Source: Escallonia rubra
Taxonomy: Eukaryota; Streptophyta; Magnoliopsida; Escalloniales; Escalloniaceae
Length of the DNA: 64,000 bases
Reading direction: 5' to 3'
Assembly: GCA_033065855.1 (NCBI GenBank)
Contig: JAVXUO010001871.1
Span: forward strand, 124,001-188,000
Part shown: positions 11,816-25,656 of the stretch, piece by piece
Position numbering within the stretch: position 1 is the stretch's first letter
Layout of the letters: every line of letters starts with the position of its first letter
Translations under genes and position numbers: made by a program
Notes under the pieces: model-generated
The model's database searches: none
The model's input: the letters and a program-made list of their open reading frames with translations, nothing else
Told to the model about the DNA's origin: nothing

Positions 11816-12089
11816 TGTACCTTTTACCTTTCTTGCTCCTATACCTGTAACACTTTCAGGGTGCCGTTCTTGGGTAGCGACGTAATGTAGTCCAACATGG
11901 CGGGCTTTGGAAAGGGACGACAATGAAGACCTTTGAATAGATTTACAGACGGTCAACTTGAAGTTAATAAAGGAGAGATGGAAAGAAAGGAGCCTTGTCC
12001 TTCGTTGGCTTCGTCCATCAATCGGTATCTATCAATCTATTGATGCGTGTGTTATAATAAAATTAATAATATAAATTTTATTTAAAAAA

Positions 12090-13201
12090 GGGTTAATTGC
12101 GTAAAATACCCCTGTGGTTTGGGGTTGTTGCAAAAAAACCCTCGTTGTTACAAAAATTGCAAAAGAGCACCTGTGGTGTCAAAAGTGTTACAACAGACGA
12201 TTTCTGTAACGAAACAAAAAAATTGTCCAAAATACCCTTGTATTTAAACCTAAACATTGTCTTTGTACACCAGAATTCTCGAGCAGATGAGCGGCATCAC
12301 CACCCCAGCCAGACCGCCGCGATGCCACCACTCGAACCTGCCCTTCATCGACCACAAGAACAAAAAGGAACTGCTCTGCTTTAGCTCTCATTTCCATAGT
12401 CACAGTCGAACTGCTCTGCACCAGCCATGCTCGACGTCTCCACAGCCCCGCACCGATTTGAAACATTGCGATCTAGGGTTTCAATTGCAATTTGGGGTTT
12501 CAATCACAGATGGCGGCGGCTGGACTGGGCGGTGACCGCGACTACAGCGCATGGACTGGGCTGTAATGGCGTTGGTGGCGGCAATGCCTCGCGTAATTGT
12601 AGATCTAGGTTTTTTTTTATTTAGAATTCTTGGTTTTGGAAGCTTGAGACTTGTGGTTTGTGAATCAGCAGGTGGGCAGTGCAATTGGCTAGGGTTGATG
12701 GCGAAATTTGGTGGCGGCACAATTGGCTAGGGTTGACGGCAGGCTTGGCGGCGGCGCAAGTGGCTGGGGTTGATGGCGGGGCTAGCGGCGATTCAAGAGG
12801 TTGGGGATGATGACAGGATGGCGACGCGAGTTCGCGGTGGGTGGAAGGGGCCGATGGTGGCGTCGCACGAAATGGGCGGTGGTGGCAGTGGATGGGGCTG
12901 GGTGAGGGTGGCGGCTAGGGTTTTGGTTGGTGGCTAGGGTTAGGGTTTGCTTGGGTTGGAGAAGAAAATGGGACTTGGGTGGGAAAGAAAAAAAATAGGA
13001 GGGTAATTTAGTCTTTTTAATATATTGAAATATATCAAACGCATATTTTTAGAAAGTGAATATCACGCTCCGTTAATTTGGACGATTTTTCTAACGGTTG
13101 TAACACTTTTGACACCACAGGTGCTCCTTTGCAATTTTTGTAACAACGAGGGTTTTTTTGCAAAAACCCCAAACCACAGGGGTATTTTACGCAATTTTCC
13201 C
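12090..13201. mobile_element. Non-autonomous MULE-like element, 1,112 bp
   Basis: Inverted repeats of about 115 bp (left end GGGTTAATTGCGTAAAATAC; right end its near complement) enclose a GC-rich core and are flanked by a perfect 9-bp duplication, TTTAAAAAA, at 12,081-12,089 and 13,202-13,210. No transposase frame is present. The core is strongly strand-biased, with many GGCGG and GGTGGC runs on the plus strand and a short imperfect tandem repeat (about 46 bp, 12,677-12,800) of the GGCTAGGGTTGATGGC type. The open frames in the core are probably a by-product of the GC content. The layout resembles Pack-MULEs, but no donor gene was recognised. Confidence 0.88.
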
Positions 13202-13964
13202 TTTAAAAAAATCAAACATCACTTATTTGATGAAATTAATTTTAAATTATGGAAACTAAATATATCCTTATAAATAGTTATTTACTATTTAAACTTTATT
13301 TTGCGTCATTTCTTTTTAAAAAATATAATATATCAAGTGTCTGTATTCTAAATAGATACGGAGTATTTATCAAGCCACACACAATGCGTGTGAAAAAATG
13401 AAGTTAGTAATATGATATATATATTTTTTTCTGAAAGTAAGTATGGCCCATGTGCAACAGAAAAATTGTTTAAAATTTATAAACAAAATCAAGCATGATA
13501 TTTATAAGTGTTTTAAAATGTAAAAACCAAAGACGACCTTAAGGTAGTTATTTAAAATATTTTTGTTTGTTTTGTTTTTAAGAATTTTCTCATAGTGTCA
13601 AGTATCACAATTGTAGATAGTTAGTTATGTAACACCAAAGAGATTACACCAAAAGAGATTTTTTCTTATATATAATATAGATATAAATATGAAAAATGTA
13701 CGAAGGACGACTTAGTTAGGTTTGGTTTTATGAATGTACGAAGGACAACTTAGTTTGGTTTGGTTTTATGACAAGTGTAACTTAACAAATATTCTTAGCT
13801 CTTTGGGGAAGTCTCATTTCAATTTAACTTTTAATTAGACTCTTTATTACTTAATAATTTATGCTTATTACCATAAATTTGAGACTATTTGAATGTTAAT
13901 TCCCTACATTATTTTACATTAAAAACAAAATATCAAAAGTAAAATGGTTTCAAGAAGGACTAGC
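13202..13964. other. AT-rich flank, end of duplication unit 2
   Basis: No gene seen. 13,735-13,935 is the empty-site counterpart of 6,730-7,140. A 10-bp-stem hairpin (13,965-13,974 with 13,981-13,990) lies just before the Gypsy fossil. Confidence 0.5.
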
Positions 13965-13989
13965 TTCTTGTAAGAGGGAGCTTACAAGA

Positions 13990-15385
13990 ACTACGAGGCT
14001 GAGGTGTATTGCGGTGCAACAAAGGTGAAAGAAAATGTCAGAGCCGAGATTGAACGATGGAGTGAGAGAGGTGAGGCAGGTGGATAACTTCTTTTGGCAC
14101 TTGAACCGGTACTTTGAAGCCCTCGACATCGATGATGAGGAGGAGAAGGTGCAAACGGCGGTCATGTACCTTATGGATACAACTGCCTTATGGTGGAGGC
14201 GTCGCTGTACGGATGGGTGCGGTGTCAAAACGTGGAAGAAGCTCAAGTGTGAACTAAAAAGGCAGTTCCATCTGAAGAACGTCGAAGATATGGCGATGAT
14301 CAACCTTCGACGGCTGAGGCAGAAGGAAATCATCCGTTGTGAAGGAGTACTCGACTTTGATGCTCGAAATCCCTGAGATATCCGAGAGGCAGCGACTATA
14401 CTTCTTCGTTGGCGGGTTGCAACAGTGGGTTGCCACAGAGTTGTGGCGGAGGGAACCGCATGACTTGGCTTCCACCATGGAAATTTCCGAGAGGTTAGAA
14501 GACTTCAAGAAAGGTGAGAGGCCGAGCTCTCCAAGGCACGAGCGTGCCAAAGATGGGGGAGACGGTAGGTCAAAGAGTGGCTCGCCCAAGGCAACTGATG
14601 ATGAGCAGAGTGGGGACGAGGGACGTCGTCGCCATCACAAGGGGAAGAAGAAGGACGAGGAGGATGCTTCTACTGTGCAGGTCCACATTACAGGAGGGAT
14701 TGCCCACACAAGGGCAAGGTGATTGCGTTCCTCGAGAAGCATAAAGGCAGCAATGGGGATTCTTCCAGCAACGACGGGGAGGCACGCATGGGGGCATTGC
14801 AGATGGTCAATGCGTTCGTGCAGAAGTCGAAGAAAGAAGCTGCCAAGAGGAAGAAGAACAAGAAGAGACGGGAGTTGCTCTACGCAGGGGTGGATGTTGC
14901 CGGGAAGACTCAAGAAGCACTTGTGGATACCGAGGCTATCCACAACTTCATGAGTCCAAGGATTTCCAAATGGCTTGGGCTAAAACTAACTGAGGATGGG
15001 AGTTGGTTCACGGTTGTGAATGCTGAGGAGCGACCGACGAAGGGAGTCGTCAAGAACGTCAATTTGAAGATCGGCAGATGGACAGGGAAGGTCAACTTCA
15101 ACATCATTGGCATGGATGAGCCTGGGGTGGTGCTTGGGATGGACTTCATGGAGAATTCGAGCTCTACGTTCAATCCATATTGCGGGGTGATGATGATGGC
15201 GGGTAAAGAAGGCCAACCGAAGTGGATGATCCCGGTGGTGTCTAAGAATGGGGCTGACGAACGTAAATGGATTATTGTGTTACAGCTAGACAAGGGATCG
15301 ACGCTATGCTACGGTGAGCGGAAGATGGGGCCGACGACCTACGCAGTTGATATGCTTACGAAGACAGTTGATTTCTTGAACTTGT
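13990..15385 (+). mobile_element. Ty3/Gypsy fossil: gag and protease part
   Basis: An LTR-retrotransposon fossil with a retrotransposon gag domain (ALWWRRR, WKKLKCELKRQF; about 14,035-14,520), a basic and acidic linker, a zinc-knuckle-like remnant and a retropepsin-like protease region (ALVDTEAIHNFMS, VVLGMDFME; about 14,870-15,330). Reverse transcriptase and integrase were not found here and no LTR was recognised. It is broken, with a few breaks in the part that remains. The next element begins directly at its end, so the block looks like one fossil cut by another. Confidence 0.75.
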
Positions 15386-18300
15386 TGACTTGTATGAGAT
15401 TTTAGCTTGATCTTAAGATCTAAGTTAGCCTAATTCTAGGGTCAAAATTGCTTGCTATGGTGTATATAAAGGCATGCTTTGCCATTCTGTTACACATAAA
15501 TGAATACAATTCTTCATTTCTTTATGGTATCAGAGCCATCCTTCTAGCATATGCATTTCTTTTCAATTTTCAGTCATGGAAGACGAATCTGCAAGTTATG
15601 TTCATGAGGGTTTGGCGCCCATTACGAATGTTCAAAACATGGTAATTGACACCAAATCCTTGTTCTACTAGCACCTGTCTAATCATCTAGGCTTGATTTT
15701 CGTTACACAACCTCTAAGCCTCTCAGTGAAAATGGAGAAAATTATTTCACTTGGAGACATAACATGTTGGCTGCGCTCCAATCCAAGAACAAGGAAGGGT
15801 TCGTGGACGGGTCGATAGCAAAACTCAATGTTCATTCAAGGGATTTCCAATCATGGATCTAGTGTAACGCAATGGTCAAATCATGGATCGTGAACTCTCT
15901 TTCTAAAGAATTACCAACAGCTGCCGCACATGCAAACACTGCGAGTGAAATTTGATATGATTTTGATGAACGATTTACTCGGGGCATTGCACTCAAAGTG
16001 TATGACCTGAAGCGATCTACTGCTCTATTACAACAAGAGAAGTATGCCATTTCTACACACCATGGTAAGCTAAAGGATGTGTGGAATGAATTACAAAATC
16101 TTAGATCTGTACTTGCATGTACTTGTGGTGCCAGAAAGAAAATGTAGGAAATGCGGGAAAAAGCAAAAGTCTTCAATTTTTAAATGGGATTAGACGATGC
16201 TTACAAGACAGTGCGATCCCAAATCCTGAGCATCGATGTATTGCCAGAACTTGGGAGAGCATATGCCGTGGCTGCCCAAGAAGAGAAACAATAAGTGGTG
16301 TTGCCGCTATGCGTGTCCCTACAGTCGAGGCCACAACTTTATTGGCCAAAGCACCACAGATACGGCATGGAGGTGACCAGAAAACTGATCGGCAGGGTGA
16401 AAATTCGGGAGAAAGACGACATGGTGGATTATATTGTACATAATGTAATTGATCTAACCATTCTAGAGAGAACTATTATAAGATCATCGGATACCCACCC
16501 TGGATGGAGAAGGCTCCAATTGCAAGGAGGAAATCAGCCATGGATCCGCGCTATCGGAGGCAAAACACCGTCAGCAGTGTTTGCCCAGCTGTTTGCCGCT
16601 ACAACCGACGCATCAGTTTCGTTTCCAAATCACAGCCCTGCACATCAATCATGGTCGCGCGCTGCCAAAGACACAGTAATACCGACAATGAGTGCCCAAC
16701 AGTTCGCCGCCACATCTGACGCGTCTGTGTCATTTCCAAGCTTCACACCTAGTGAAATGCAAAGACTTGCTGATCTTTTGGGTCGCCAATCAGGACCCAC
16801 TAATGGGCCTTCTACAACTATGGCCTCACAAAATATATCTGGTAAGCCAGACTCGTGGATTATTGATACGGGGGCCACGTACCATATATCATGTAAAATT
16901 GATACTATGATCGATGCTCATGCATATCCAGATATCCCCCCAGTTCAAATTCCCAATGGCGATACCGTCCCGATTCATGCTTTGTGACAAGTAAATCCTG
17001 GCCAAAATATGCATCTTGAACAATTTTTGTGCATACCTGATTTCTGTTTTAATTTATTTTCAGTCAGTAAATTGACACAAGATCTCAACTGTGTTCTAAT
17101 TTTTGGATTTTAAATTTTGTGTGATGCAGGACTTACTCTCGATGAAGCCTATTGGAGTGGGTAGAGTGCGAAATGGCTTAAATCATTTGGAACCAACAAG
17201 GGCGGGGAAGACGCTTCTATCAAAAGGACATAACACTGCGGATTTGTGGCACCATCATTTGGGACATCTACCAATGAACCGTATCTCACTGGTTTCCAAC
17301 TTACCAGTTACTTTTGATTCACCAAAACCTTTATTTAATTTGTGATGCTTGTTGTAAGGTCAGATAAACTAGATTACCTTTTCCACATAGTAAAAATAAA
17401 TCGATGCACAATTTTGATTTAGTACAATGTGATATATGGGGTCCATATCGCATTAAATCTCATTTTGGGTCACATTATTTCCTCACAATTGTTGAAGATC
17501 ACAGTCGTGCCACATGGTCTTTCTCATGAAATTCAAGTCCAAAATCAGACACTATCTCTTGATTTTTTTCAACTGGGTTAAGACACAATTTAACACTAGA
17601 ATCAAGATTTTTAGAACTAATAATGGTCTTGAATTTGATCATCATGAATTATCAAATCATTATTTTGAGATGAAATGGACAGACAAACGAGCTGCACGGA
17701 TACACCATAACAAAATGGAGTGGTGGAGCGAAAGCACATACATCTCTTAGAGGTAACTAGAGCTTTACAATTCCAGGCCAAACTTCCAGTTATATTTTGG
17801 GGGGAGTGCATACTTACTACTGCTTGCTTAATCAACTGCATGCCACTTTCTGTGCTACAAAACTGGACACCTTATGAAGTCTTGTTTGGTAAGGTACCTG
17901 ACTATAATCATTCGCAGACTTTTGGATGAATCTATTATGGGCACATTAACAGTAAGCCAAACGATAAGGTCTCTCCTCGAAGTAGGCCTGGCATATTTGT
18001 TGGTTATCCCAATGGACCGAAAGGCTATAGGATATATGATTTGGATAGCAAAGTGATTTACTCTTCACGAGATGTTCAATTTTTTGAAAACATATTCCCT
18101 TTTGCTAGCAAAACAGATAATGTTGCTGACCGATAAGCCTGCCACACTCTTTTTGAAGTTAGTGGATCATCGTCCAGTTGATTGGGAGTGTCAAACAATT
18201 AGCCATGCACCCACAGATGAGTTTACTCGGGTATTTACTAAATCAACCCAGACCAGTGGTGCGCCGACTAGATCTGTCTCACCCCACAGTACGACCTTGA

Positions 18301-19640
18301 AAGCCTATCTCTTGGATCGTCCTCATCCCAAGACCCTATGCCCTTGGATTAAGCACTAGGATCGGTTAAGTTGCCACCATCTACCATACAGTCACCCATC
18401 AGTACTGATCAGTCTACCCTACCTGCGAATGAGCTTCTAGTTTTGCCTTCCAAAAGCACAAGACAAGTGACCAACAATCTTTATGGGTACAATTATACGT
18501 TGTCACCATCTCTTGCCCTGCCTTCCTCTACTTCGCACTCTTCCTCTTCGTCGGCTAACTCGACGGTATATTCTCTGTCCTACAATATTTCTAATTCCAA
18601 AATTTTTAGAACTCACACTACATTTTTAGCGGCCATCTTTTTGGTCAATAAGCCCAAATATTTTTCTCAGGCAGTGAAACATGCTCGTTGGAGGGATGCC
18701 ATAGCCAAGGACATCTCAGCTTTGGAAGCTAATAACACTTGGACGCTTGTGCCATTACCATCTGGGAAAAGTGCCATTGATTCTAAGTGGGCATACAAAG
18801 TCAAATTCCACCCAGATGGCACTGTGGATAGATACAAAGCGCCGCTTATGGCTAAAAGATACACCCAAATTGAACGTCTAGATTTTCATCAAAGTATTGC
18901 ACCGGTTGCCAAGCTAGTTACGGTTCGGTGTCTTCTTTCTGTTGCTTCAATAAAGAAATGGGAACTCCATTAGTTAGATGTCAACAACGCCTTTTTGCAT
19001 GGCAATTTAGAAGAGGAAGTATACATGAAGATTCCTCAAGGTTTTACTAAACAAGGGAAGAATCTTGTGTGTCATCTTCAAAAGTCTCTTTATGGGTTTC
19101 GTCAGGCAATACCACAAGTTTACTCAGTCCTTGCTTGCCGTAGGTTTTGTTCAATCCCAATCTGATCATTCTTTATTTACATCCACCCGTCAAGGATCTT
19201 TTCTTGCCGTCCTTATTTATGTTGATGAAGTGATTGTCATGGGAACTGATTCAACTAATTGGGTAAAGCACTACTTGGATTCCAAGTTCCATATTAAGGA
19301 TCTTGGCAAAAATAAGTATTTTTTGGGCATAGAGGTGGCACACTCTTCTGATGGCATGTTGAGCCAACGCAAATATGCTCTTGACATTTTAACATAATGT
19401 GGTCTAACAGGTTGCAAGCCATCTTCCTCACCCATGGCTGAACAACATCAACTTGCTCTTAATTCAAGATAACTCTGCGATGATCCCGGACAATATAGAC
19501 ATCTCATTGGCAAATCACTCTACCTCACGATCACTCGTTCGGACATAAGTTATGCAGTGCATATCCTGAGAGTTGTACAAGCCTCAACCAAGTCAGCCCT
19601 ACCCATATTCCTTAGCCTTATTATGCACCTCTCTAAGGAC
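15386..19640 (+). mobile_element. Ty1/Copia fossil, 3' part lacking
   Basis: A Copia-family fossil with a short 5' LTR (about 15,386-15,524, containing a TATATAAAGG box), a primer-binding site (TGGTATCAGAGCC, matching initiator tRNA-Met) and the regions in Copia order: gag (about 15,570-16,290), protease (SWIIDTGATYHIS, about 16,855), integrase (LWHHHLGH, about 17,245; core to about 18,000) and reverse transcriptase (about 18,660-19,600). The RNase H end and 3' LTR were not found. It is heavily broken, with many breaks, and looks old. It abuts the Gypsy fossil on its left. Confidence 0.85.
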
Positions 19641-20265
19641 AGCGAACTTCAATCTTAATTCATTTTTTTTTAAAGAAACCCTACCAACAGCTCTACTACT
19701 AAGCAAACACGAGTTTTGCGTACATGAGCTATACGGAGTTAACAACAACAACAGCAACACGCCAATAAGAACAATCCACAATCAGGCACCCTGCCACTAA
19801 AATTCCTAGGGAGGACGAAAGACAGACATCTCATTCAGAGGATGCAAAAACTCCTGCAGGGAAGGCACAATCCAATCCATATACACCGGAATCCGGCTCG
19901 CCCTGCAAAAGCGGACGTCAATCTGTTGAAGTTAGATGAATTTCTGCTTTCCATTGCCACTGATAGGGACTTGCAATTGACCTGCATCCAGAGTCTAAAC
20001 GCCCATTGTACTTGCGTACATACCACAAGCGTTACGAAATGGGTAGATATGAGAACTTAAAACACATGGAAATTACTAGGGATAAGACGGAGCTGGATAA
20101 TTGCTGACAGTAGTTCAGTAGTATCAAGCATGCCCCCATTTTCTGAAGCAAAACTCTAAATGGGAGCTACAACTTTGTTCTCCTACCAACTAGACATTCC
20201 GTCAAGGTAACCCCCTTACAGTTTTCCAGCTACCCACCGGAGGCTAGAAGCACGTCCATATCAAG
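19641..20265. other. 3' flank of SABATH gene 3, no gene
   Basis: No recognised coding or repeat feature. It probably holds the 3' untranslated part of gene 3 near 20,200-20,265. Confidence 0.4.
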
Positions 20266-23200
20266 TCATTTACGCTTCAAGACAACAAATAACTGCGAAC
20301 CTTTTATGCTGCCAGACTCTAATGAGCAAAGGGCTGCCATTTTTTGAGAGGTACGCTCAAACAGTTCATCTATAATCTCGCTTCCAAAATGCTTGGTCAA
20401 GAGACCTTCCATTCCCGTCCTGAGGTGCATTACCATGCCTTGCGGACTGACAGGGACACCCATTTTCAACTTGGCAGTTGTTAACTCCATTCTCACAATG
20501 CTAAAGCATCCATTTTTTCCTATCAGCTCTGCCATCTCGTTTGAGGTGGCAGAATATATGGGCACGTTGAATGAGTCCACTAGAGCTTCATCAACTATCC
20601 CCTGTGATGGAAAAAAGAAGAAATTCTCAATTGGGTTTCAACTCCATATAGAATTCAAAATACAATGCAGGGTGCAAACTCTCAAGTTCATTGCGATAAG
20701 CAGTGAACTGAAACAAATTATATCATGAAAAATGGAAGTGTTGTAAAATAGCTTGTCTTCCTTCTCTTGTTCTCGATCAAATGAACGCAATTCAAATTTG
20801 TGATTAGTATCTTCAAATTACGTTAATGGAAACATAACCTGAATTACTTGCTACTCCTCTGTTCCATTGACTTCAATAAACTAAGGAACGAACTTTTGTT
20901 TCAAACATAGCATGCCGTCATACCAAAATCAGCAGCAAGGATGTATATCATTTCCTTGAAATAATTATGGTATAGCAGTCACCATGGTAGAGGGAAAGCA
21001 TAAAAATATCCATTCTCCTAGATGTTTGATTGCTATTAATCTCTTAATTCATTCAAAACTTCCATGGTACCTTTTCCTCTTCGCTCTCCAGGAACCTTAG
21101 AGATTTGAGAGGACGGAAAGAGTGATCGAAAAAGTAGAGGGGTAGAAGGATTTCAAGTCGTTTGATAGTAAGGGAAACGGAAAGGGAGAAAAAGCAAGAG
21201 TTATGAAGTTTCTTTTTGGGGCCAACATAACATTTCTGCCCAAAAATGGGCAGAACGTAATCTTTCTTCCCAGAAAATGGGCGAAAAAGGTGACAAAAGA
21301 ATATGAGCAAGCAACACAAGAAAAAGACGTACTCCCTGCCTCGTGGATGAGAAACTGAAGAAATTATACATTTTCGTCCATTTATTCTTCCCTCCTCTAT
21401 ACCAAACAGGCCGATATAAAATATCCTCCCCACAAAAACCACTTAAAGAAGTTGGTAAAGAAATTGTCTCTCCTGGTTGTGGTCATAAACTCCAATATAT
21501 GAATATCTAACAAGTGACTCACCGCATTCATCATATCCATGAGGCTGGAGCCAAAAGCATCGAATTGAAGACCAACAGGGAGCTCAGAACGACATGTATC
21601 ATCTGGACGACCTAGTGTGATTAGTACCATCATCCCTCCAACTACAATTTCTTTAGCTCTAGCATTCAGAAAAATCTCCATGTCCTTTTCAAACTGACTC
21701 AAATAAGCATTAGCCACTACGTCTGAGGCACTTGTGTAATGAATCCTGCCCTTGTTCCATGCCAGGGAGTTTTTGTCTAGCAACTCATCAGGCACCTTAG
21801 AAAGCCACTGAAGTGCATACGACGAATGGACGATATGGAGATAGGAAGCGGGGAATAGCCGATCATAGAAAGATCCTGGGACTCCAGCAGCAAAATATTG
21901 TCTATTGGGAGGGAGAGAGGCAAATAGAGTGTTGAAATCATTGGAAACGTGGTCATTGAAGAAAACTTGGAGTTCAAGGGTGGGAGATGAGAACCCTTGG
22001 GAGAGGTACTTATTCTCTACTGATTCTAGTACAGTATGCATGGAAAAGAAGGTATTTGGTCCAACTGAACATCCCAAATCTGCAATCCGAAATATGTTTG
22101 AAGTTGAAGCGAGGCTTTTCACATCAAGCTTCTCGGAAATCACCTCGCAGATCATTTCCTTTGCAGCGTTTGAGCCTGCTCTCTGCAAAAATACCAACCA
22201 GAATTCCATTGGTCACCGCCATTATCATTGCGGGCATCAACACATATGGCAGTTAATAAGCTGGTGTGAAAACTGAGAGATCACCAATAGAGATTTCCAA
22301 TTTTTCTATTACAAAGCGGGTAATAAACTTGGTAATCAGATGAAAATAGTCCAATTACATGAATGCGTTAGTGGAAGGTAAATACAAGCATTCTGTACTG
22401 TTCTAGTTTTATGTGGCATCAAACCTGTTTTCACATATCAGGACGTCCAATTAGATGCCGAAAATGAAGCACAATTCTATTAGTCTCTATTGGGACTTAA
22501 TAAGAATTTTAAGTGCACGAAAAAAAGATCGAGCAGGAAGAAGCAGGGGGAAAACCCATGGCTTCTCGTGTCATTTGCTATTTCTGGCCTCCTCATTGAA
22601 GCACTAGAGAATCACTACGGTCCTATAATTAAGAGCTCGATCTGCTGAATTCTTAGTTTTAGTAAAGTATCCTACATTTTGAAATGGCATGCATGAAGCT
22701 TGGTAGGCCACCTATCTTTTGTTTTTAGTTTTCAAGTGTACGGTTCAAACGTTTTAAGCGAACTGACAGAAAAATCAACATGGTGCTTTACCATTCTAGA
22801 GATCTTGTGGAATGCGGGAACATGCAAATTTTTATAAGGGTTGGAAGAAAACTCAAAACTTTTGGTCACGTGATAGTGAGTTCTCCTTTTGTGGGAACCC
22901 AATCTGTGGACAAAGCAGCTCTTCTACCCTGGTCTTGTACTAAGAGGAGTATTCGTGACAATAGATGGGCTCAATGGCAGGAGGAAGTCTGAATATGTGG
23001 CACTTAACCATAAACCAGCATATGACTGGCTTCAGATATGAGTAACAACGAACACCAAGTGTGCCAAATTAAGAGATAGAACCTTGGTTAGAGGTCATGA
23101 AAGCTGACCAAAATCAAAATAGGACTTGACAGAGGAGCAGAATAAAATCATCTCGCTCTACTTCCAACCCGTGTTTAAGATAGTTTGTTAGAGCCCTGAA

Positions 23201-23976
23201 TGTGTATTGTCCCGCTCTACTTCCAACCCGTGTTTATCACATTCATGGCTAAAATTTCACATAAAAGTATCGCTGAATGTGTATTGTCCCGTTGAAGGAG
23301 ACGGTCGTTCTCACCAAACACGTGCCGAGTTTCTCACACATACTATACTGCGACCTCATGACGTCCCAAATCAAACCAATATACTGATTGCTTAAAGGAT
23401 ATCCTGTCTAAAATTATGAAGTGCAAAATTTGAAAGAAAAAATCATCTGTAAGATTGTTATATTCAAAAGCTCAACTTTGAAGCTATTGGTACAGTGTGA
23501 TAGGTAAATTAAATATTTGGGAAATTGTTGAAAGATGCTCCCTAGTACTGTTTGAAAGGTAAAACCGTGATGAAACTCCAGGCCAAAGCAGATGTGCATC
23601 ATAGACAAGAAAACACCCTTAACGATGGCACAACTCTGGGGCTGAACTCAGCCCGTGTCAATTGGGGGTGCTATTGTTCGGGGTAGTCAAGGCATTGTAT
23701 GAAACATAGAAGAAGTCTATGTTCCTGGTACATATGTGATCGCTTCTGTATTCTTAACAAGTTCGAATTTCAGCACCTGATTAGAGAAAATATTGCAGCC
23801 TTTCATGGAAGAGAAGATCATGGTTCTACTAGCATTACAAGTTGTATCAAAAGGCCAGCAGTTAACATGAAGCCTGACAGAAATAGACCAGCAGGCAAAT
23901 AGCAAACCTGATATTCAGAGTTTTTGGTGTAGCTGTAGGCACCATCTCCACCATTCATCGGAAATGATTCCGCCAT
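20266..23976 (-). CDS. SABATH carboxyl methyltransferase, LAMT-like (gene 3)
   Basis: A more diverged member of the array. Exons are 23976-23908, 22182-21523 and 20601-20266, giving 354 aa with phase-0 introns. The start MAESFPMNGGDGAYSYTKNS, the SAM loop DLGCSVGPNTF, the FNDHVSNDFN motif and the HSSYALQWLSKVP pocket motif are all present, so it is expected to be active. It differs from genes 1 and 2 across the surface segment RPDDTCRSELPVGLQ and in the last exon (ATSNEMAELIGKNGCFSI, SPQGMVMHLRTG). Introns are longer (about 1.7 and 0.9 kb) and not similar to those of genes 1 and 2 over most of their length, which points to an older duplication. It may act on a different substrate or in another tissue; that is inference. 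Confidence 0.92.
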
Positions 23977-23999
23977 CGTGCCTCTTGTTTTTCTTATTC

Positions 24000-24000
<1 letters not shown>

Positions 24001-24034
<34 letters not shown>
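24001..24034. repeat. CT microsatellite before SABATH gene 3
   Basis: About 34 bp of (CT)n, 25 bp upstream of the gene 3 start codon, so on the coding strand a (GA)n tract in the likely 5' leader. GA/CT leaders are common in plant genes; any effect here is unknown. Confidence 0.9.
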
Positions 24035-24036
<2 letters not shown>

Positions 24037-24600
24037 GTTTCCTAAAAGGTTTTGTCAAGTTGTTTTGTAATACCAATTTGTATGTTGTTGTCTTCTTGTT
24101 GCTAAGCAAAAGCATCCTTTATGACGGACAGGAAAAGGGCGGCCAAAGTATGAGGAAGATACCTCTCGGTTCGGTACATGTTTATGTCTGTACAAATTCA
24201 AGTATCTAATACAGTATCCTAATTCTTTTTTACCGCAAACAATAAAAAAAAGGAGATTTTCTTCATTATTTTCAACAACTGAAGTAACACCTAGCAGAGA
24301 TAAATTAAGTTCTTCATTGCCATCCTCCAGTTGTGGTTCGATGAAATATGACATACCTCTGGAGGCTTAATCGTGTAACTAGCAGATACACCACATTGAT
24401 CCCTGACTTTTGTTCAGGAGCCTGGTGCAACAAATTTTTGGTTCCCATTTGCAACGAACAAATTTCTGCACCTAAGCTTTCTTTTCTGCTCTAACCTAGG
24501 ATTTGTTAGTAGATAATCTTGAATGTAGCATCATAATGACGTCACTAGTAGGCTCTCTAGAGGAAGAAAGGCTTCCACTACCAACTTTTTCACCTGCCTA
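24035..24600. other. Upstream region of SABATH gene 3
   Basis: Promoter side of gene 3. No gene or repeat is recognised. Confidence 0.4.
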
Positions 24601-24609
24601 TCACTAGGA

Positions 24610-25500
24610 GAGGATGGAAAATGTAAAGGATTATATTAGATTCCGCACCAAGTAATAAAGAAGAGAATTGAAAACAATAACAGAAAATAGAGACACAAGA
24701 TTTAAGTGGTTCGGCGAAAGCCTACTCCATGGTGGTAAGTGGTTCGGCGAAAGCCTACTCCACGGTGGTACAGACATTTGTCTCTCTCAACAAACCCTCT
24801 CAAAGAATGCCTCCTCTCTTTTCAAGAAAGACTTTTCCTATCCAAAGAAGGACTCTTCTCTCTTGTCTCTTCAAAGAAGGACTCTTCCTACTCAAAAAAG
24901 GACTCTTCTTTCTTTTCTCTTGTACTTAAAACACAATACAAGACAACATATATATATTTAGAGATAAGTAGTTACTTTCTCTAAATAACCAATGTGGGAC
25001 AAAAGTTATATACTTAGGTCCAAGTCACAATCTTCTTTGAATAACCAATGTGGGACACCCACACATTCTGGTTTTTTTTTTATCCAAGACACATTATCAC
25101 AAATCTCCACCTTGGCTTGGATAAAACAAGCCACAAACAATCTGAAAATATCACATGCTGCTACCACACCTGCCCCTTAGGGCTGCACCTCAAATACTGC
25201 TGATACCGATCAAATCTAAGCAATGCTTAAACTTGATCTTTGGAATATGCTTTGTCATCATGTCCGCTGATTCCATGCTCTTGATGACCTCTTTGTGTGT
25301 AACAGGTTCTTCAACCTCAATACTCTCTGCCACACTAAGAGCATAAGCAACCATATCCGTACTTCTGAGGAGGTCGAATTTATCTTCTCGGTCTGTTTCT
25401 GGCAATGCTATACTGCTGTTCCTGAGGTTCTTCATTCTCTTCGGTAGAATTAGAACCATCATCCTCATCTGCAACTCTCACTTGTTCCTAAATACCCTGA
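24610..25500 (-). mobile_element. Ty1/Copia fossil fragment (3' end with LTR)
   Basis: Minus-strand remains of a Copia element. It holds a short piece of the polyprotein, ending with the usual RNase H tail wording (ADMMTKHIPKIKFKHCLDLI), then a polypurine tract (AAGGTGGAGATT, about 25,102-25,118) and an LTR that starts TGTGATAATGTG at 25,101 and runs down to about 24,610. The LTR contains a 33-bp tandem duplication (about 24,703-24,768) and CTCTTC-rich repeats. It is broken, and only the end of the element is left. Confidence 0.7.
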
Positions 25501-25656
25501 TCTCCCTGGCAAAGACTCGATTGTCATCCTCTAATCCAATTTAACCCAACCCACTTCAGTACTATAATTAAGAACCCAAACCAAAGATAAATTGGTACCG
25601 CATATACCAGTTTAACTCAAACCCAATTCACCACTACAATATCAAGTTGGGAAATC

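Larger units (their letters stand above)
9040..13935. repeat. Segmental tandem duplication, unit 2
   Basis: The second copy of the SABATH segment. It is longer than unit 1 between the promoter and the far flank because it received a MULE (12,090-13,201) and other sequence. It lacks the 222-bp MITE of unit 1. Confidence 0.85.
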
